64,000 bases of DNA from NCBI RefSeq assembly GCF_003646465.1, contig NZ_QZEX01000003.1, forward strand, positions 62,001 through 126,000, given 5' to 3'. This DNA is from Chachezhania antarctica (GTDB lineage: Bacteria > Pseudomonadota > Alphaproteobacteria > Rhodobacterales > Rhodobacteraceae). The stretch's first letter is position 1; each line of letters begins with the position of its first letter. Positions 8,327-16,669 of this stretch are shown one piece after another. The translations under genes were made by a program, and so were the position numbers. The notes under the pieces were generated by a model. It ran no database searches. It was not told the DNA's origin and saw nothing but the letters and a program-made list of their open reading frames with translations.

Positions 8327-9298
8327 TTACCGCTTCTCGATGCCGGCGGATTCGATGATCTGGCTCCACCGGTCCTGTTCGGCAGAAACGTGGTCCTTCA
8401 TCTCCTGACCGCGCATCATCCAGATTTCGGATTGCACCTTGTCGAAGGCGTCCTTCACCGCGTCGCTTTCCATCGCGGTGGCGAAGGCGTCGGCAAGGAT
8501 CTCGACCCGCTCCGGCGGCGTGCCGGCAGGCACGAAGATGCCGGACCACGAACCCGTCTCTGCCTCGGGAAGCCCGGCCTCGGTCATCGTCGGCGCATCG
8601 GGGAAGAGCGCCAGCCGCTCCGCAGAGGTCACGCCCAGAACCTTCACCGACCCGGACTGCACGTGGCCCAGGGTGGAGACCGGGTAGTCGAACGCAACAT
8701 CCAGCCGGCCCGCGATCAGGTCGTTGAGCATCGGCGCGGACCCCTTGTAGGGCACCTGAAGAAGCTCGATCCCGGCCGCGTTGGCAAAGAGTTCCGACGC
8801 AAGATGTGTACCGGTGCCAATGCCGGCCAGCCCCACGGTAACCTCGCCCGGATGCTCCTTGGCGTAGGCGATCAGTTCTTCAGGCGTGCTGTAGGGTGTG
8901 TCCTTGTAGGCGATCACCGTGTTCGGGGACGAGCCCATCATGTGCACCGGCTCGAAATCCGCGAGGCTGTCGTAGCGCAGGTCCTCGTAGAGCGAGGGTG
9001 CCGCCGCCAGTGTGCCCAGCGTGCCGTAGATGATCGTGTAGCCGTCCGCATCGGCGCGCGCGACGTATTCAAGGCCTAGCGTCCCGCCCGCCCCGGGCTT
9101 GTTCTCGACCACGACGGTCTGGCCAAGCGCCTTGCCGAACTCGTCCGCGATCAGGCGCGACCGGGTGTCGGTGATCCCGCCCGGTGTATAGGGCACGATC
9201 CAGGTGACCGGCTTCGCGGGGAAGTCCTGGGCCTGTGCCGCGCCGGCGGCCAGTACGACGGCGCTCGCGGCGGCCAGTTTGCCAAGATGATTGAACAT
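8327..9298 (-). CDS. tctC: TctC-family tripartite tricarboxylate transporter binding protein
   Basis: A 323-residue periplasmic receptor of a TctABC system. The signal peptide ends AAGAAQAQ, followed by the typical DFPAKPVTWIVPYTPGG start and the GAGGTLG segment. These receptors bind carboxylic acids and deliver them to TctAB in the inner membrane. It is the last gene of the operon running acyl-CoA dehydrogenase, synthetase, CoA transferase, TctB, TctA, TctC; receptors more often come first. ATG 9298 is preceded by AGGAGGAGAAA. Co-transcription with activating enzymes suggests that the imported acid becomes a CoA thioester. Confidence 0.9.
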   Translation of the reverse strand: MFNHLGKLAAASAVVLAAGAAQAQDFPAKPVTWIVPYTPGGITDTRSRLIADEFGKALGQTVVVENKPGAGGTLGLEYVARADADGYTIIYGTLGTLAAAPSLYEDLRYDSLADFEPVHMMGSSPNTVIAYKDTPYSTPEELIAYAKEHPGEVTVGLAGIGTGTHLASELFANAAGIELLQVPYKGSAPMLNDLIAGRLDVAFDYPVSTLGHVQSGSVKVLGVTSAERLALFPDAPTMTEAGLPEAETGSWSGIFVPAGTPPERVEILADAFATAMESDAVKDAFDKVQSEIWMMRGQEMKDHVSAEQDRWSQIIESAGIEKR

Positions 9299-9321
9299 GT
9301 TTTCTCCTCCTGTTGAAAGGG

Positions 9322-10836
9322 TTAGGCGGCCATGTCCGCCAGCGCGCGCTTGCGCCGGCGCAACGACGACCAGATGGTCGAGGCGACGATGATCGCGGCG
9401 GTGACCAGAAGGCCCGCACTGATCGGTTCGGTCAGGAAGACCATGGGATCGCCCCGCGACAGCAGCAGCGCGCGCCGGAAGTGCTCCTCGGCCATCGGGC
9501 CGAGGACGAGGCCCAGAAGCAGCGGCGCCGCGGGCAGTTGCAGAAGCTTCATGCCGTAGCCCATCAGCCCGAAGACGATCACAAGGAAGATGTCGATCGG
9601 GTTGTTCCGCGCGGAATAGGCGCCAAGGCAGATGAAGAAGAGGATACAGGGATAGAGGATGTGATAGGGGATCAGCAGCATCCGCACCCAGATGCCGATC
9701 AGCGGCAGGTTCAGGACCAGCAGCATCAGGTTGCCGATCCAGAAGCTGGCGATAAGACCCCAGAAGAGGTCCGGGTTGGTCTGGATCACCAGCGGCCCCG
9801 GCTGGATGCCGTGGATCAGCAGCGCCCCAAGCAGCAGCGCCATCGTGGCCGACCCGGGGATACCAAGGCTCATCGTCGGAATGAACGCTGCTTGTGCTGC
9901 GGCATTGTTCGCCGTTTCGGCCGCGGCCAGCCCCTCGATCGCCCCCTTGCCAAAGCGCTCCGGCGTCTTGCTGACGCGCTTCTCGACGGAATAGGCGATG
10001 AAGGCGGCAATCGCGGCACCCGCACCCGGCAGAACTCCAATGATCGACCCCAGGACCGAGCCCCGGGCCATCGAGCCGCTGGTGTCCTTCCATTCGGTCT
10101 TCGTGGGCCACATGGCGTGCCACGAGGTGTCGACCTTCTGTCGCGAGGTGGCGAAGACGGAGGAGGTGAAGTTGATCAGGATCTCGGACACCCCGAACAG
10201 GCCCATGGCGAGCACGACAAGGCTGATCCCGTCGAGCAGTTCGCGCGACCCGAACGTAAAGCGCGCGGCGCCCGACTGGATGTCGGTCCCGACCAGCCCC
10301 AGCAGAAGCCCCACGACAACCATGGCGATACCCTTGATGGGCGAGCCCTGGCTCAGCGTCGAGGCCGCGAGCAGGCCCAAAACCGTCATCGAGAAGTACT
10401 CGGGGCTGCCGAAGCTCTGCGCCACGGCGACCAGCGGCGGGGCGAAGGCCATCATCAGCACGATGGCGAAACAGCCCCCGATGAAGCTTGCCAGCGTGGT
10501 CATCGCCAGCGCCTTCCCCGCCTCGCCCTTCTGGGCCATCGGGTAGCCGTCGAAACAGGTCACCGCTGAAGTGACCGACCCCGGCAGGTTCAGCAGGATG
10601 GCGGCGGTGGACCCGCCGTAGATCGAGCCGTAGTAGATCCCGGCCAGCATCACCATCGCGTCGGTCGCCGGCAGGCCGAAGGTCAGCGGCATCAGAAGCG
10701 AGATACCGGCAAGCGCGCCCACCCCTGGCAGGACGCCGATGAAGGTGCCAAGCGTCACGCCGATGAAGCAGGCCCAGAGACTCGACCACGAAATCGCGAC
10801 CGAGAACCCCATCATCATGTTGTCGAAGAGTTCCAT
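9322..10836 (-). CDS. tctA: TctA-family tripartite tricarboxylate transporter permease
   Basis: A 504-residue inner-membrane permease with about a dozen hydrophobic segments. Family signatures include GVLPGVGALAGISLLMPLTF at the N-terminus, GGSTAAILLNLPGSVTSAVT and a repeat-like second half with GVLPGAGAAIAAFIAYS. Length is normal for TctA (about 500). It lies one base after tctB and 23 bases before tctC. It works with both as a secondary importer of carboxylates. A second, clearly different TctA is encoded at 21156-22670. Confidence 0.93.
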   Translation of the reverse strand: MELFDNMMMGFSVAISWSSLWACFIGVTLGTFIGVLPGVGALAGISLLMPLTFGLPATDAMVMLAGIYYGSIYGGSTAAILLNLPGSVTSAVTCFDGYPMAQKGEAGKALAMTTLASFIGGCFAIVLMMAFAPPLVAVAQSFGSPEYFSMTVLGLLAASTLSQGSPIKGIAMVVVGLLLGLVGTDIQSGAARFTFGSRELLDGISLVVLAMGLFGVSEILINFTSSVFATSRQKVDTSWHAMWPTKTEWKDTSGSMARGSVLGSIIGVLPGAGAAIAAFIAYSVEKRVSKTPERFGKGAIEGLAAAETANNAAAQAAFIPTMSLGIPGSATMALLLGALLIHGIQPGPLVIQTNPDLFWGLIASFWIGNLMLLVLNLPLIGIWVRMLLIPYHILYPCILFFICLGAYSARNNPIDIFLVIVFGLMGYGMKLLQLPAAPLLLGLVLGPMAEEHFRRALLLSRGDPMVFLTEPISAGLLVTAAIIVASTIWSSLRRRKRALADMAA

Positions 10837-10837
10837 C

Positions 10838-11317
10838 TCAGGCCCCCGGCAGAAGGTCGATGTTGACGATACCGCGTAAGCCCAGGACCAGCGCGGTGAT
10901 GAAGGCGCAAAGTCCCAGAGCGACGCAGAGCAGCGTCACCGGGCGGAAAGGCCGGTCCGCCAGCCCGGCAAGGAAGATCAGCGCGAAGATCGCGACATAG
11001 GCGCCGGCTGTGTCGATCAGCAGGGCGAAGGCCCCCAGCGCGGCGCAGATGGCAAGCACCGCCCGCCACGGGACATAGGGCGCCACCGCCAGAGAGGTCC
11101 GCCCCTCGAACACGATGGCCAGTCCCAGCGCCGCCAGGGTGAAGCCCAGCAGCATGGGGAAGACCGCGGGGCCGACGTTGCGCAGGGTGCCAAAGGAGTA
11201 GCTCAGACTTTCGAACGCGACGATCAGGCCGACGACGAAGATGATCAGTCCCGCCGCGAGTTCGAGTGTGTTGAAACCCGCGATCCGGTGCGGAGGCCTG
11301 GTGTCTTCGGCACTCAT
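10838..11317 (-). CDS. tctB: TctB-family small membrane subunit
   Basis: A 159-residue membrane protein with four predicted hydrophobic helices (LAAGLIIFVVGLIVAF; MLLGFTLAALGLAIVF; a central alanine-rich pair; a final LGLCAFITALVLGL). Size and topology fit the poorly conserved TctB subunit. Its start overlaps the 3' end of the CoA transferase gene by four bases, and it ends one base before tctA, so it is part of one operon. Confidence 0.85.
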   Translation of the reverse strand: MSAEDTRPPHRIAGFNTLELAAGLIIFVVGLIVAFESLSYSFGTLRNVGPAVFPMLLGFTLAALGLAIVFEGRTSLAVAPYVPWRAVLAICAALGAFALLIDTAGAYVAIFALIFLAGLADRPFRPVTLLCVALGLCAFITALVLGLRGIVNIDLLPGA

Positions 11318-12405
11318 CGGGATTGGCCTCCATGGGTGTTCAAGGCGGGCGCCGGCGGCAGGTCGCGCGACATGCCGTCAAGCCGCACCGGGAAGGGCAC
11401 CGCGGGGCCGCAGGCCGTTTCCACGATCAGCTCGCGGGCCGCGAAATGCTCGGACGCGGTCGCCTCGTTCACGGTCAGGACCGGGCTTGCGGGGACATCG
11501 TGCCGGATCATCAGATCCATCGCCTCGTCGCGGCGCATCGGCGCGACGGCCGCGGCGATGGCCGCGTTCACGTCCTGCGCCCGCCCGCGCCGCGCGGCGA
11601 GGCCCGCGAGCTCAGGGTCGTCGAATGCCCCGAGCTCTAGCGCCGCGCAGAGCGCGCGCCAGAAGTGATCCTCGAGCGCGGCAATCGAGATCGCGCCGTC
11701 CCGGCAGGCGAAGACGCCATAGGCCGGGCGCACCAGCGCCACCTCGCGCTGCGCTTGCAGGTCTTCGACGTGGTTCACGTTGTAGACCCCGCGCCGTGGG
11801 TTCACCCAATGGGCCAGGCAATCGGTGATCGACAGGTCGATATGCTGTCCCCGCCCGGTCGTGGCGCGCTGCAACAGCGCGGCGAGGACCGAGGCCAGCC
11901 CGTAGATCCCGCCACCAAGATCCGCGACCGGCAGGCCGAAGCTGTGTTCGGGCGGCCCGTCCGGGCGGCCGCACAACGACGTCACCCCAGCCTGAGCGAG
12001 GTAGTTGAGGTCATGCCCCGGCGTCTTCACCAGGGGGCCGGTCTGGCCGTAGCCCGACAGCGAGATGTAGACGAGGCCGGGATTGACCGCGGCCATGGCG
12101 TCGTAGCCCAGGCCCAGGCGCGCCATCACACCGGGGCGGAAACCCTCGACCATGACGTCGGCCTCGCGCAGGATCTCCACCGCACGCGCCCGGTCGTCTT
12201 CGTCCTTGAGGTCCAGCGCGACCGAGCCCTTCCCGCGGTTCACGATCTCGAAGGTTCCCGGTGAACTCCGGCGCAGCCCGTCGCCCGCGGGGCGTTCGAT
12301 CTTGAGCACGCGCGCGCCCATCTCGGCCATGGCGCCCGTCATGAAGGGGCCCGGCAGAAGTTCGGAGAAATCGGCGACGGTGATGCCGTCCAGTGGCCCG
12401 CTCAC
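11314..12405 (-). CDS. CaiB/BaiF-type family III CoA transferase
   Basis: A 363-residue formyl-CoA-transferase/alpha-methylacyl-CoA-racemase-fold enzyme. The N-terminus DFSELLPGPFMTGAMAEMGA and the GHDLNYLAQAG segment with the catalytic Asp are typical. It either transfers CoA between carboxylates or racemises 2-methylacyl-CoAs; the AMACR-like LNYLA context fits both. It overlaps tctB and the NDP-forming synthetase by four bases each. Having a CoA transferase and a CoA synthetase in one operon suggests that two acids, or one acid and an intermediate, must be activated. Confidence 0.88.
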   Translation of the reverse strand: MSGPLDGITVADFSELLPGPFMTGAMAEMGARVLKIERPAGDGLRRSSPGTFEIVNRGKGSVALDLKDEDDRARAVEILREADVMVEGFRPGVMARLGLGYDAMAAVNPGLVYISLSGYGQTGPLVKTPGHDLNYLAQAGVTSLCGRPDGPPEHSFGLPVADLGGGIYGLASVLAALLQRATTGRGQHIDLSITDCLAHWVNPRRGVYNVNHVEDLQAQREVALVRPAYGVFACRDGAISIAALEDHFWRALCAALELGAFDDPELAGLAARRGRAQDVNAAIAAAVAPMRRDEAMDLMIRHDVPASPVLTVNEATASEHFAARELIVETACGPAVPFPVRLDGMSRDLPPAPALNTHGGQSR

Positions 12406-14525
12406 GCCTCCACCACGATCACGGCATCGAGCGCCATGACCCCCTCTCCGACTGTGCCGACCCAGACCGGGTTGATGTCCATCTCGACCAGTTCCGGCGT
12501 GGCAACGGCATAGTCCGAAACATTCACGATCAGGTCGGCCAGCGCGCCGGTGTCACGTTTCGGCTGCCCGCGATACCCGGTCAGCAGGCGCGAGGATTTC
12601 AGCGCACCGATCATGTCCATCGCCATCTCGCGCGTGACCGGCAGCATGGTCCGGGTCACGTCGGCGAACATCTCGACATAGATGCCGCCCAGCCCGAAGG
12701 TCATAACCTGCCCGAACACGGGATCGCGGGAGACGCCGACAAAGGCTTCGATGCCGCCGTCGGGGGCCATGGGCTCGACCAGGACTCCGGTCAATTCCGC
12801 GTCCGGTCGGGCTTTGCGCGCATTGGCCATGATCTCGTCATGTGCCGCGGCCGCGGTTTCGGGGGTCACGTTCAGCTTCACCCCACCGATGTCGGACTTG
12901 TGGGTGATGTCCGGGCTGACGATCTTGAGCGCGAGCCGCCCGCCCATCCGGGCCGCGATCGTCGCGGCGTCATCTGCGGCGGCGGCAATCTCTGGCGCCG
13001 TTGCCGGCACACCCGCGGCGGCGAGCGCCCACTTGCCCTCGATCTCGCTCAGGGTCCGGGTCGCACCCGCCTCCCCGCGCGAACCCGTCTGAACGATGGC
13101 GGGCGTCCAGCCAGCATCCCGGCGCTGCATCCAGGTGCCATAATCGACCCAGCGGCGCAGCGCCTGGCGCATGTTGCGCAGCGACCGGAACGGGACAAGC
13201 CCGGCCTCGGCCAGCTTGCGATAGCCTTCGCCCTGCCGTTCCGACATCCAGATCGGCACGATGGGCACCGCGGCGCCGTCCTGAACATCCTTCAAGGAGC
13301 CCGCGTTCACCACCGAGTATTCGCCGTAGTCCATCGGCAGCGGCGCCAGCACCAGCCCGACATTGGCGTCGGCAGCACAGGCCGCCAGAGCCTCGCGGTA
13401 CGCCTCGGGGTGGGAGATCGAGATCGATGTGGTGTCGATCGGGTTCGACATGTTGGCGTAAGCGGGCAGTGCTGCCGCCAGCCGCTCTGCCGTTTCCGGG
13501 GTGAACTCCGCCAGCGTCAGCCCCGCCATGCCGACATTGTCGGCACACAGCGACGCCGCCCCGCCCGAGGAGGCGAAGACGCCGATCTTCTCGTCGCCCG
13601 TGGGGATCTTGCGGCAGAAGAGCATCGCCACGTCGACCAGTTCGTCGAGGTCGTCGACCTCGACCACGCCCAGCTGGCGGAAGACGGTGGAATTGACCTC
13701 GGCCGAGCCGGTGATGGACGCGGTGTGCGACGCCGCAGCCTTGGCACCGTATTCCGAGCGGCCGACCTTCAGACCGACCACCGGCTTGCCCTTGCGCGCC
13801 GCCTCCGTACAGGCGGCCGCGAAGCGGGCACCGTCCTTGAAGCCCTCGACAAGGCAGCCGATCACCTTGATGTCGGGATCCTGTGCCATGTGGTGCACGA
13901 AATCGGCCACCTGGAGGTCGCATTCGTTGCCCGACGACGACCAGAGCCCGAACTGCGCGCCGCGTTCGTTGTGCTGGATCATGTTGCGCCCAAGGCCGCC
14001 GCCCTGGGTGGCGAGCCCGATGGGGCCGGGCGCGATGTCGTCTTTGAAAGCCGGGCTGAATGTCATGCCCAGAGGCAGGTTCAGGTTCACCAGCCCCGGG
14101 CAGTTCGGCCCGTAGATGCGGATGCCGGTCTGCCGCGATATCTCGACCAGCTTCGCCTCTTCCGCCCGGCCCCATTCGTCGGCCTCGGAAAACCCGCTGG
14201 TCAGGATCACGGCGAAGCCGCAGCCCTTTTCGCCCGCCTGCTCCACCGCCTTGACCACGCCCGCCGCGGGGATCACCACCATCACCACGTCCACCGGTCC
14301 GGGCAGCGAAGCCACGTCCGGCACGCCGTGCAGACCCATCACGGTCTCCTGCTTCGGGTTTACCGGGTAGACGGTGCCCTTGAAGCCGGAATGCTCCACG
14401 ATGTTCCTCATCGCGTGGTAGCCGATGGAATGCGGCTTTTCCGACGCGCCCAGCACCGCGATTGTCCGCGGCGCGGAGAGACGCGTCAGGTCTGGGAAGA
14501 CGTAGGGCTCGAAATCTCTGGGCAT
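12402..14525 (-). CDS. NDP-forming acyl-CoA synthetase (acetate-CoA ligase family)
   Basis: A 707-residue fused-subunit acid-CoA ligase. An N-terminal CoA-binding Rossmann domain (TIAVLGASEKPHSIGYHAMR) is followed by succinyl-CoA-ligase-like domains with the GPNCPGLVN segment and the active-site His loop ASHTASITGS. A C-terminal ATP-grasp domain follows (LALKIVSPDITHKSDIGGV; FGQVMTFGLGGIYVE). It forms an acyl-CoA from the acid, CoA and ATP, or makes ATP in reverse. It overlaps the CoA transferase start by four bases and follows the acyl-CoA dehydrogenase by ten. The substrate is unknown. Confidence 0.88.
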   Translation of the reverse strand: MPRDFEPYVFPDLTRLSAPRTIAVLGASEKPHSIGYHAMRNIVEHSGFKGTVYPVNPKQETVMGLHGVPDVASLPGPVDVVMVVIPAAGVVKAVEQAGEKGCGFAVILTSGFSEADEWGRAEEAKLVEISRQTGIRIYGPNCPGLVNLNLPLGMTFSPAFKDDIAPGPIGLATQGGGLGRNMIQHNERGAQFGLWSSSGNECDLQVADFVHHMAQDPDIKVIGCLVEGFKDGARFAAACTEAARKGKPVVGLKVGRSEYGAKAAASHTASITGSAEVNSTVFRQLGVVEVDDLDELVDVAMLFCRKIPTGDEKIGVFASSGGAASLCADNVGMAGLTLAEFTPETAERLAAALPAYANMSNPIDTTSISISHPEAYREALAACAADANVGLVLAPLPMDYGEYSVVNAGSLKDVQDGAAVPIVPIWMSERQGEGYRKLAEAGLVPFRSLRNMRQALRRWVDYGTWMQRRDAGWTPAIVQTGSRGEAGATRTLSEIEGKWALAAAGVPATAPEIAAAADDAATIAARMGGRLALKIVSPDITHKSDIGGVKLNVTPETAAAAHDEIMANARKARPDAELTGVLVEPMAPDGGIEAFVGVSRDPVFGQVMTFGLGGIYVEMFADVTRTMLPVTREMAMDMIGALKSSRLLTGYRGQPKRDTGALADLIVNVSDYAVATPELVEMDINPVWVGTVGEGVMALDAVIVVEA

Positions 14526-14535
14526 TGGCGTCTCT

Positions 14536-15684
14536 TCAGGTAATGGCGTTCAGGCCGAGGATCTCGCGACCCGCGATGAGTGTCTGGATCTCCGAGGTCC
14601 CCTCCGGGATCATCCCGCCGCGGGTGTCGCGGAAGATGCGTTCGATCGGGTAATCCGTCGCGTAGCCCAGCCCGCCATGGACCTGCAGCGCCATGTCGGC
14701 GACCTCGAAGGCGGCCTGGGTGGCGTAGAGCTTGGCGATGGAACAATCCTCGCGCGCCTCCTCGCCGGCATCGAGTCGGGCCGCGGCGGTATAGGCCAGG
14801 GCGCGAGCGGCCTTCACCCGGATGGTCATGTCGACGATGTGCTTCTGTATCAGTTGGAAGGACCCGATGGGCTTGCCGAACTGCTTGCGGGTCTTGGCAT
14901 AGTCTACCGAGAGATCGAGCGCCGCCTGCGCCTGCCCGACCGCGCCCATGGCGATGTTCACCCGCGCAGTGTTGAGCCCCGCCAGCGTACCCGAAAGCGC
15001 GGTGCCTTCGTCCCCGATGCGGTTTTCGACCGGGATCGTGACGTTGTCGAACTCCAGCTCCGACGTGCCGGTCGGGCGCAGGGTCATCTTCGACACCCGT
15101 TTCGCCGAGAAGCCCGGCGTGTCCTTCTCGACCACGAAGGCCGACAGGTCCCCGTCGCAATCGGCGCTGTAGGTCCGCGCCACGACAAGGCAGATGTCGG
15201 CGTTGATGCCGTTGGTGATCCAGAGCTTCCGCCCGTTGATCACGTAATTGCCGTCCTTGAGGTCCGCCCGCGTTTCGATCCCGCGCATGTTAGACCCGAC
15301 ATTGGGCTCGCTCAGCCCGGTACAGGTGCGGATTTCGTTGTTCAGAAGCGGCTTGAGCCAGCGGTCCTTCTGTTCCGGCGTGCCGCAACGGCTGAGCTTC
15401 TGGATCGTGCCGTTGGTGATGTTGACGATGGTGCGCAGCGAGCCCCAGCAATAGCCGGCGCTTTCCATCAACATGCCCCAGGTCGTGTAGGACAGGTTGA
15501 AACCGCCGTCGGCCTCGGGGATCCGCCCGCCGAGGTAGCCGAAGTCTTTCAGCCCATCGAGGATCTCGAAGGGGAAGGTGCAGTCAGCCTCGTGCATGGT
15601 GATAAGCGGCGTGACGTTTGCCGCCAGCCAGCGATCCACGTTTTCCTTCAGCATCCGCTGTTCGTCGTCGAGCAGGACCGTCAC
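14536..15684 (-). CDS. Acyl-CoA dehydrogenase
   Basis: A 382-residue FAD-dependent acyl-CoA dehydrogenase. Visible motifs are TGLSEPNVGSNMRG (FAD/substrate region), KLWITNGINADICLV, the central arginine helix KTRKQFGKPIGSFQLIQ, and the C-terminal QVHGGLGYATDYPIERIFRD with IQTLIAGREILG. The start is taken as GTG 15684, with GGAGAG seven bases before it. This gives the usual N-terminus (DEQRMLKENVDRWLAANV), matching the relic at 16555-16664. The longer frame to 15888 would cross a well-initiated small ORF. Its GTGA start overlaps the stop of that ORF, so it is probably translationally coupled. Confidence 0.9.
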   Translation of the reverse strand: MTVLLDDEQRMLKENVDRWLAANVTPLITMHEADCTFPFEILDGLKDFGYLGGRIPEADGGFNLSYTTWGMLMESAGYCWGSLRTIVNITNGTIQKLSRCGTPEQKDRWLKPLLNNEIRTCTGLSEPNVGSNMRGIETRADLKDGNYVINGRKLWITNGINADICLVVARTYSADCDGDLSAFVVEKDTPGFSAKRVSKMTLRPTGTSELEFDNVTIPVENRIGDEGTALSGTLAGLNTARVNIAMGAVGQAQAALDLSVDYAKTRKQFGKPIGSFQLIQKHIVDMTIRVKAARALAYTAAARLDAGEEAREDCSIAKLYATQAAFEVADMALQVHGGLGYATDYPIERIFRDTRGGMIPEGTSEIQTLIAGREILGLNAIT

Positions 15685-15791
15685 TGGTCTGCTCTCCACG
15701 ACAAGACTGCGTGAGGCTGACGCGCGGACAACCGTTCCATTTGGCCGCGGAGCCCCGCGCGACCGCATCCACAGGTGTGGTTCATGGTCAT
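15681..15791 (-). CDS. Small leader ORF coupled to acyl-CoA dehydrogenase
   Basis: A 36-codon ORF starting at ATG 15791, with a second ATG at 15785. A strong GGGAGGAAAA ribosome site lies directly upstream. The product starts MTMNHTCGCGRAGLR and ends in SWRADQ; the CGC motif could bind a metal. Its TGA overlaps the GTG start of the acyl-CoA dehydrogenase gene as GTGA, the layout of translational coupling. No homologue is recognised. It may be a real small protein, a regulatory leader, or only a device to load ribosomes. Confidence 0.5.
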   Translation of the reverse strand: MTMNHTCGCGRAGLRGQMERLSARQPHAVLSWRADQ

Positions 15792-15880
15792 TTTTCCTCC
15801 CTGCCCATGCACGAAACCCGACAAGGCGCCTCGGACGCCAGCCCACCTGCCGGCGGGCCAGCGGCGTGGTCACTGACTTC

Positions 15881-15914
15881 CTACTCAAGGGGTCATAAAT
15901 TTACTCTTCAGTCA
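15881..15914. promoter_or_regulatory. Twin palindromes upstream of the acyl-CoA dehydrogenase operon
   Basis: CTACTCAAGGGGTC (15881-15894, weak symmetry) and TTACTCTTCAGTCA (15901-15914) have centres 20 bases apart, matching the 7393-7426 pair in sequence and spacing. The stretch 15885-15960 is clearly AT-rich compared with its surroundings, as expected for a promoter. The site is about 100 bases upstream of the small leader ORF. A common repressor for both operons is inferred. Confidence 0.5.
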
Positions 15915-16020
15915 ATAGATGAATTTTTAGGACTATTAATTGTCTAATGAGAATATTTCAGGCTAATGGCAAAACCATCAATCCCACCGGACAGGACCGC
16001 GCCCAGGGAGAAAGACCGAA

Positions 16021-16382
16021 TGCCGATTTGGAACGGGGCTGTGTCAAGCTGGGCAGAAGTCCGCGAACTCTACCGCCGGTTCATGTGCCCGCTGACGGAG
16101 GAGCACGGCGCCTACACGACCATGTCAGCCATCCGCGCACTGCCGGAAGACGCCCAGCGTGAACTGCTGGACCGAAGGGGCAGCTGGACCGGTATTCGCG
16201 TATGCTGATCGATCGAGCGATGGCAGAAGGTGAAATTCGGCCGGTGAATGCGCGCGTCACCTCGTACCTCGTCCTCGGCGCCATGAACTGGATACTGCGA
16301 TGGCACACCGAGGATGAAGGCATGTCACCCGAAGACATTGCCGATCATTTCCTCGATCTTTTCCTGAATGGCATGGTCGAGA
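16021..16382 (+). pseudogene. TetR-family regulator remnant (no HTH, frameshifted)
   Basis: Two frames together read like the ligand-binding C-terminal half of a TetR protein. The first (about 16045-16181) gives ELYRRFMCPLTEEHGAYTTM then SAIRALPEDAQRELLDRRG. The second (about 16187-16379) gives LDRYSRMLIDRAMAEGEIRP, then LGAMNWILRWHTEDEG and IADHFLDLFLNGM. The shift lies in the CGAAGGGGCAG run near 16175-16185 and could be explained by loss of one G. No N-terminal helix-turn-helix is encoded upstream, where the AT-rich promoter begins. The gene cannot make a DNA-binding protein unless the junction is a sequencing error and a domain has been lost elsewhere. Confidence 0.65.
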
Positions 16383-16554
16383 CCCAAACAGCATGCCCCA
16401 CGTCGGACAACCAGGAAAGCCCAAAGCTTGGCCCGCCGTGCAGCCTGGCAGACGAGATTCCGGCACGTGCATCTGGCGACACCCTGTTTGTTTCCACGCA
16501 GAAGGGAGCCGGGTCAGGTGTGGGGTCGCCCGGCCGAATTCCGCCAACTTTCCC

Positions 16555-16664
16555 ACCACCGCACAGGGAACGCTCTGCACCGCCACGCAGTGGTTGATCA
16601 GCGGCGCCACATTGGCCGCCAGTCATTCATCCACGTTTTCCTTCAGCCCCCGCCGTTCGGGGCA
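16555..16664 (-). pseudogene. Relic of an acyl-CoA dehydrogenase N-terminus
   Basis: The minus frame reads PERRGLKENVDE, a TGA stop, then LAANVAPLINHCVAVQSVP. It aligns with the intact dehydrogenase start at 15.6 kb (DEQRMLKENVDRWLAANVTPLI). The stop replaces the Trp of that protein (TGG to TGA), and the DNA is also similar. It begins right after the Fe-alcohol dehydrogenase stop. It is probably the leftover of a second dehydrogenase gene that once followed the alcohol dehydrogenase. The rest of 16383-16669 shows nothing else. Confidence 0.6.
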
Positions 16665-16669
16665 ACCAT

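Noticed and set aside
12393-14543. A 716-codon plus-strand frame opposite the NDP-forming acyl-CoA synthetase
   Set aside because: Shadow of the high-GC minus gene; the synthetase has the expected domains and length.
14536-15888. Longest version of the acyl-CoA dehydrogenase gene (450 codons)
   Set aside because: The extra N-terminus has no family similarity, no ribosome site and crosses the small leader ORF; GTG 15684 gives the family length.
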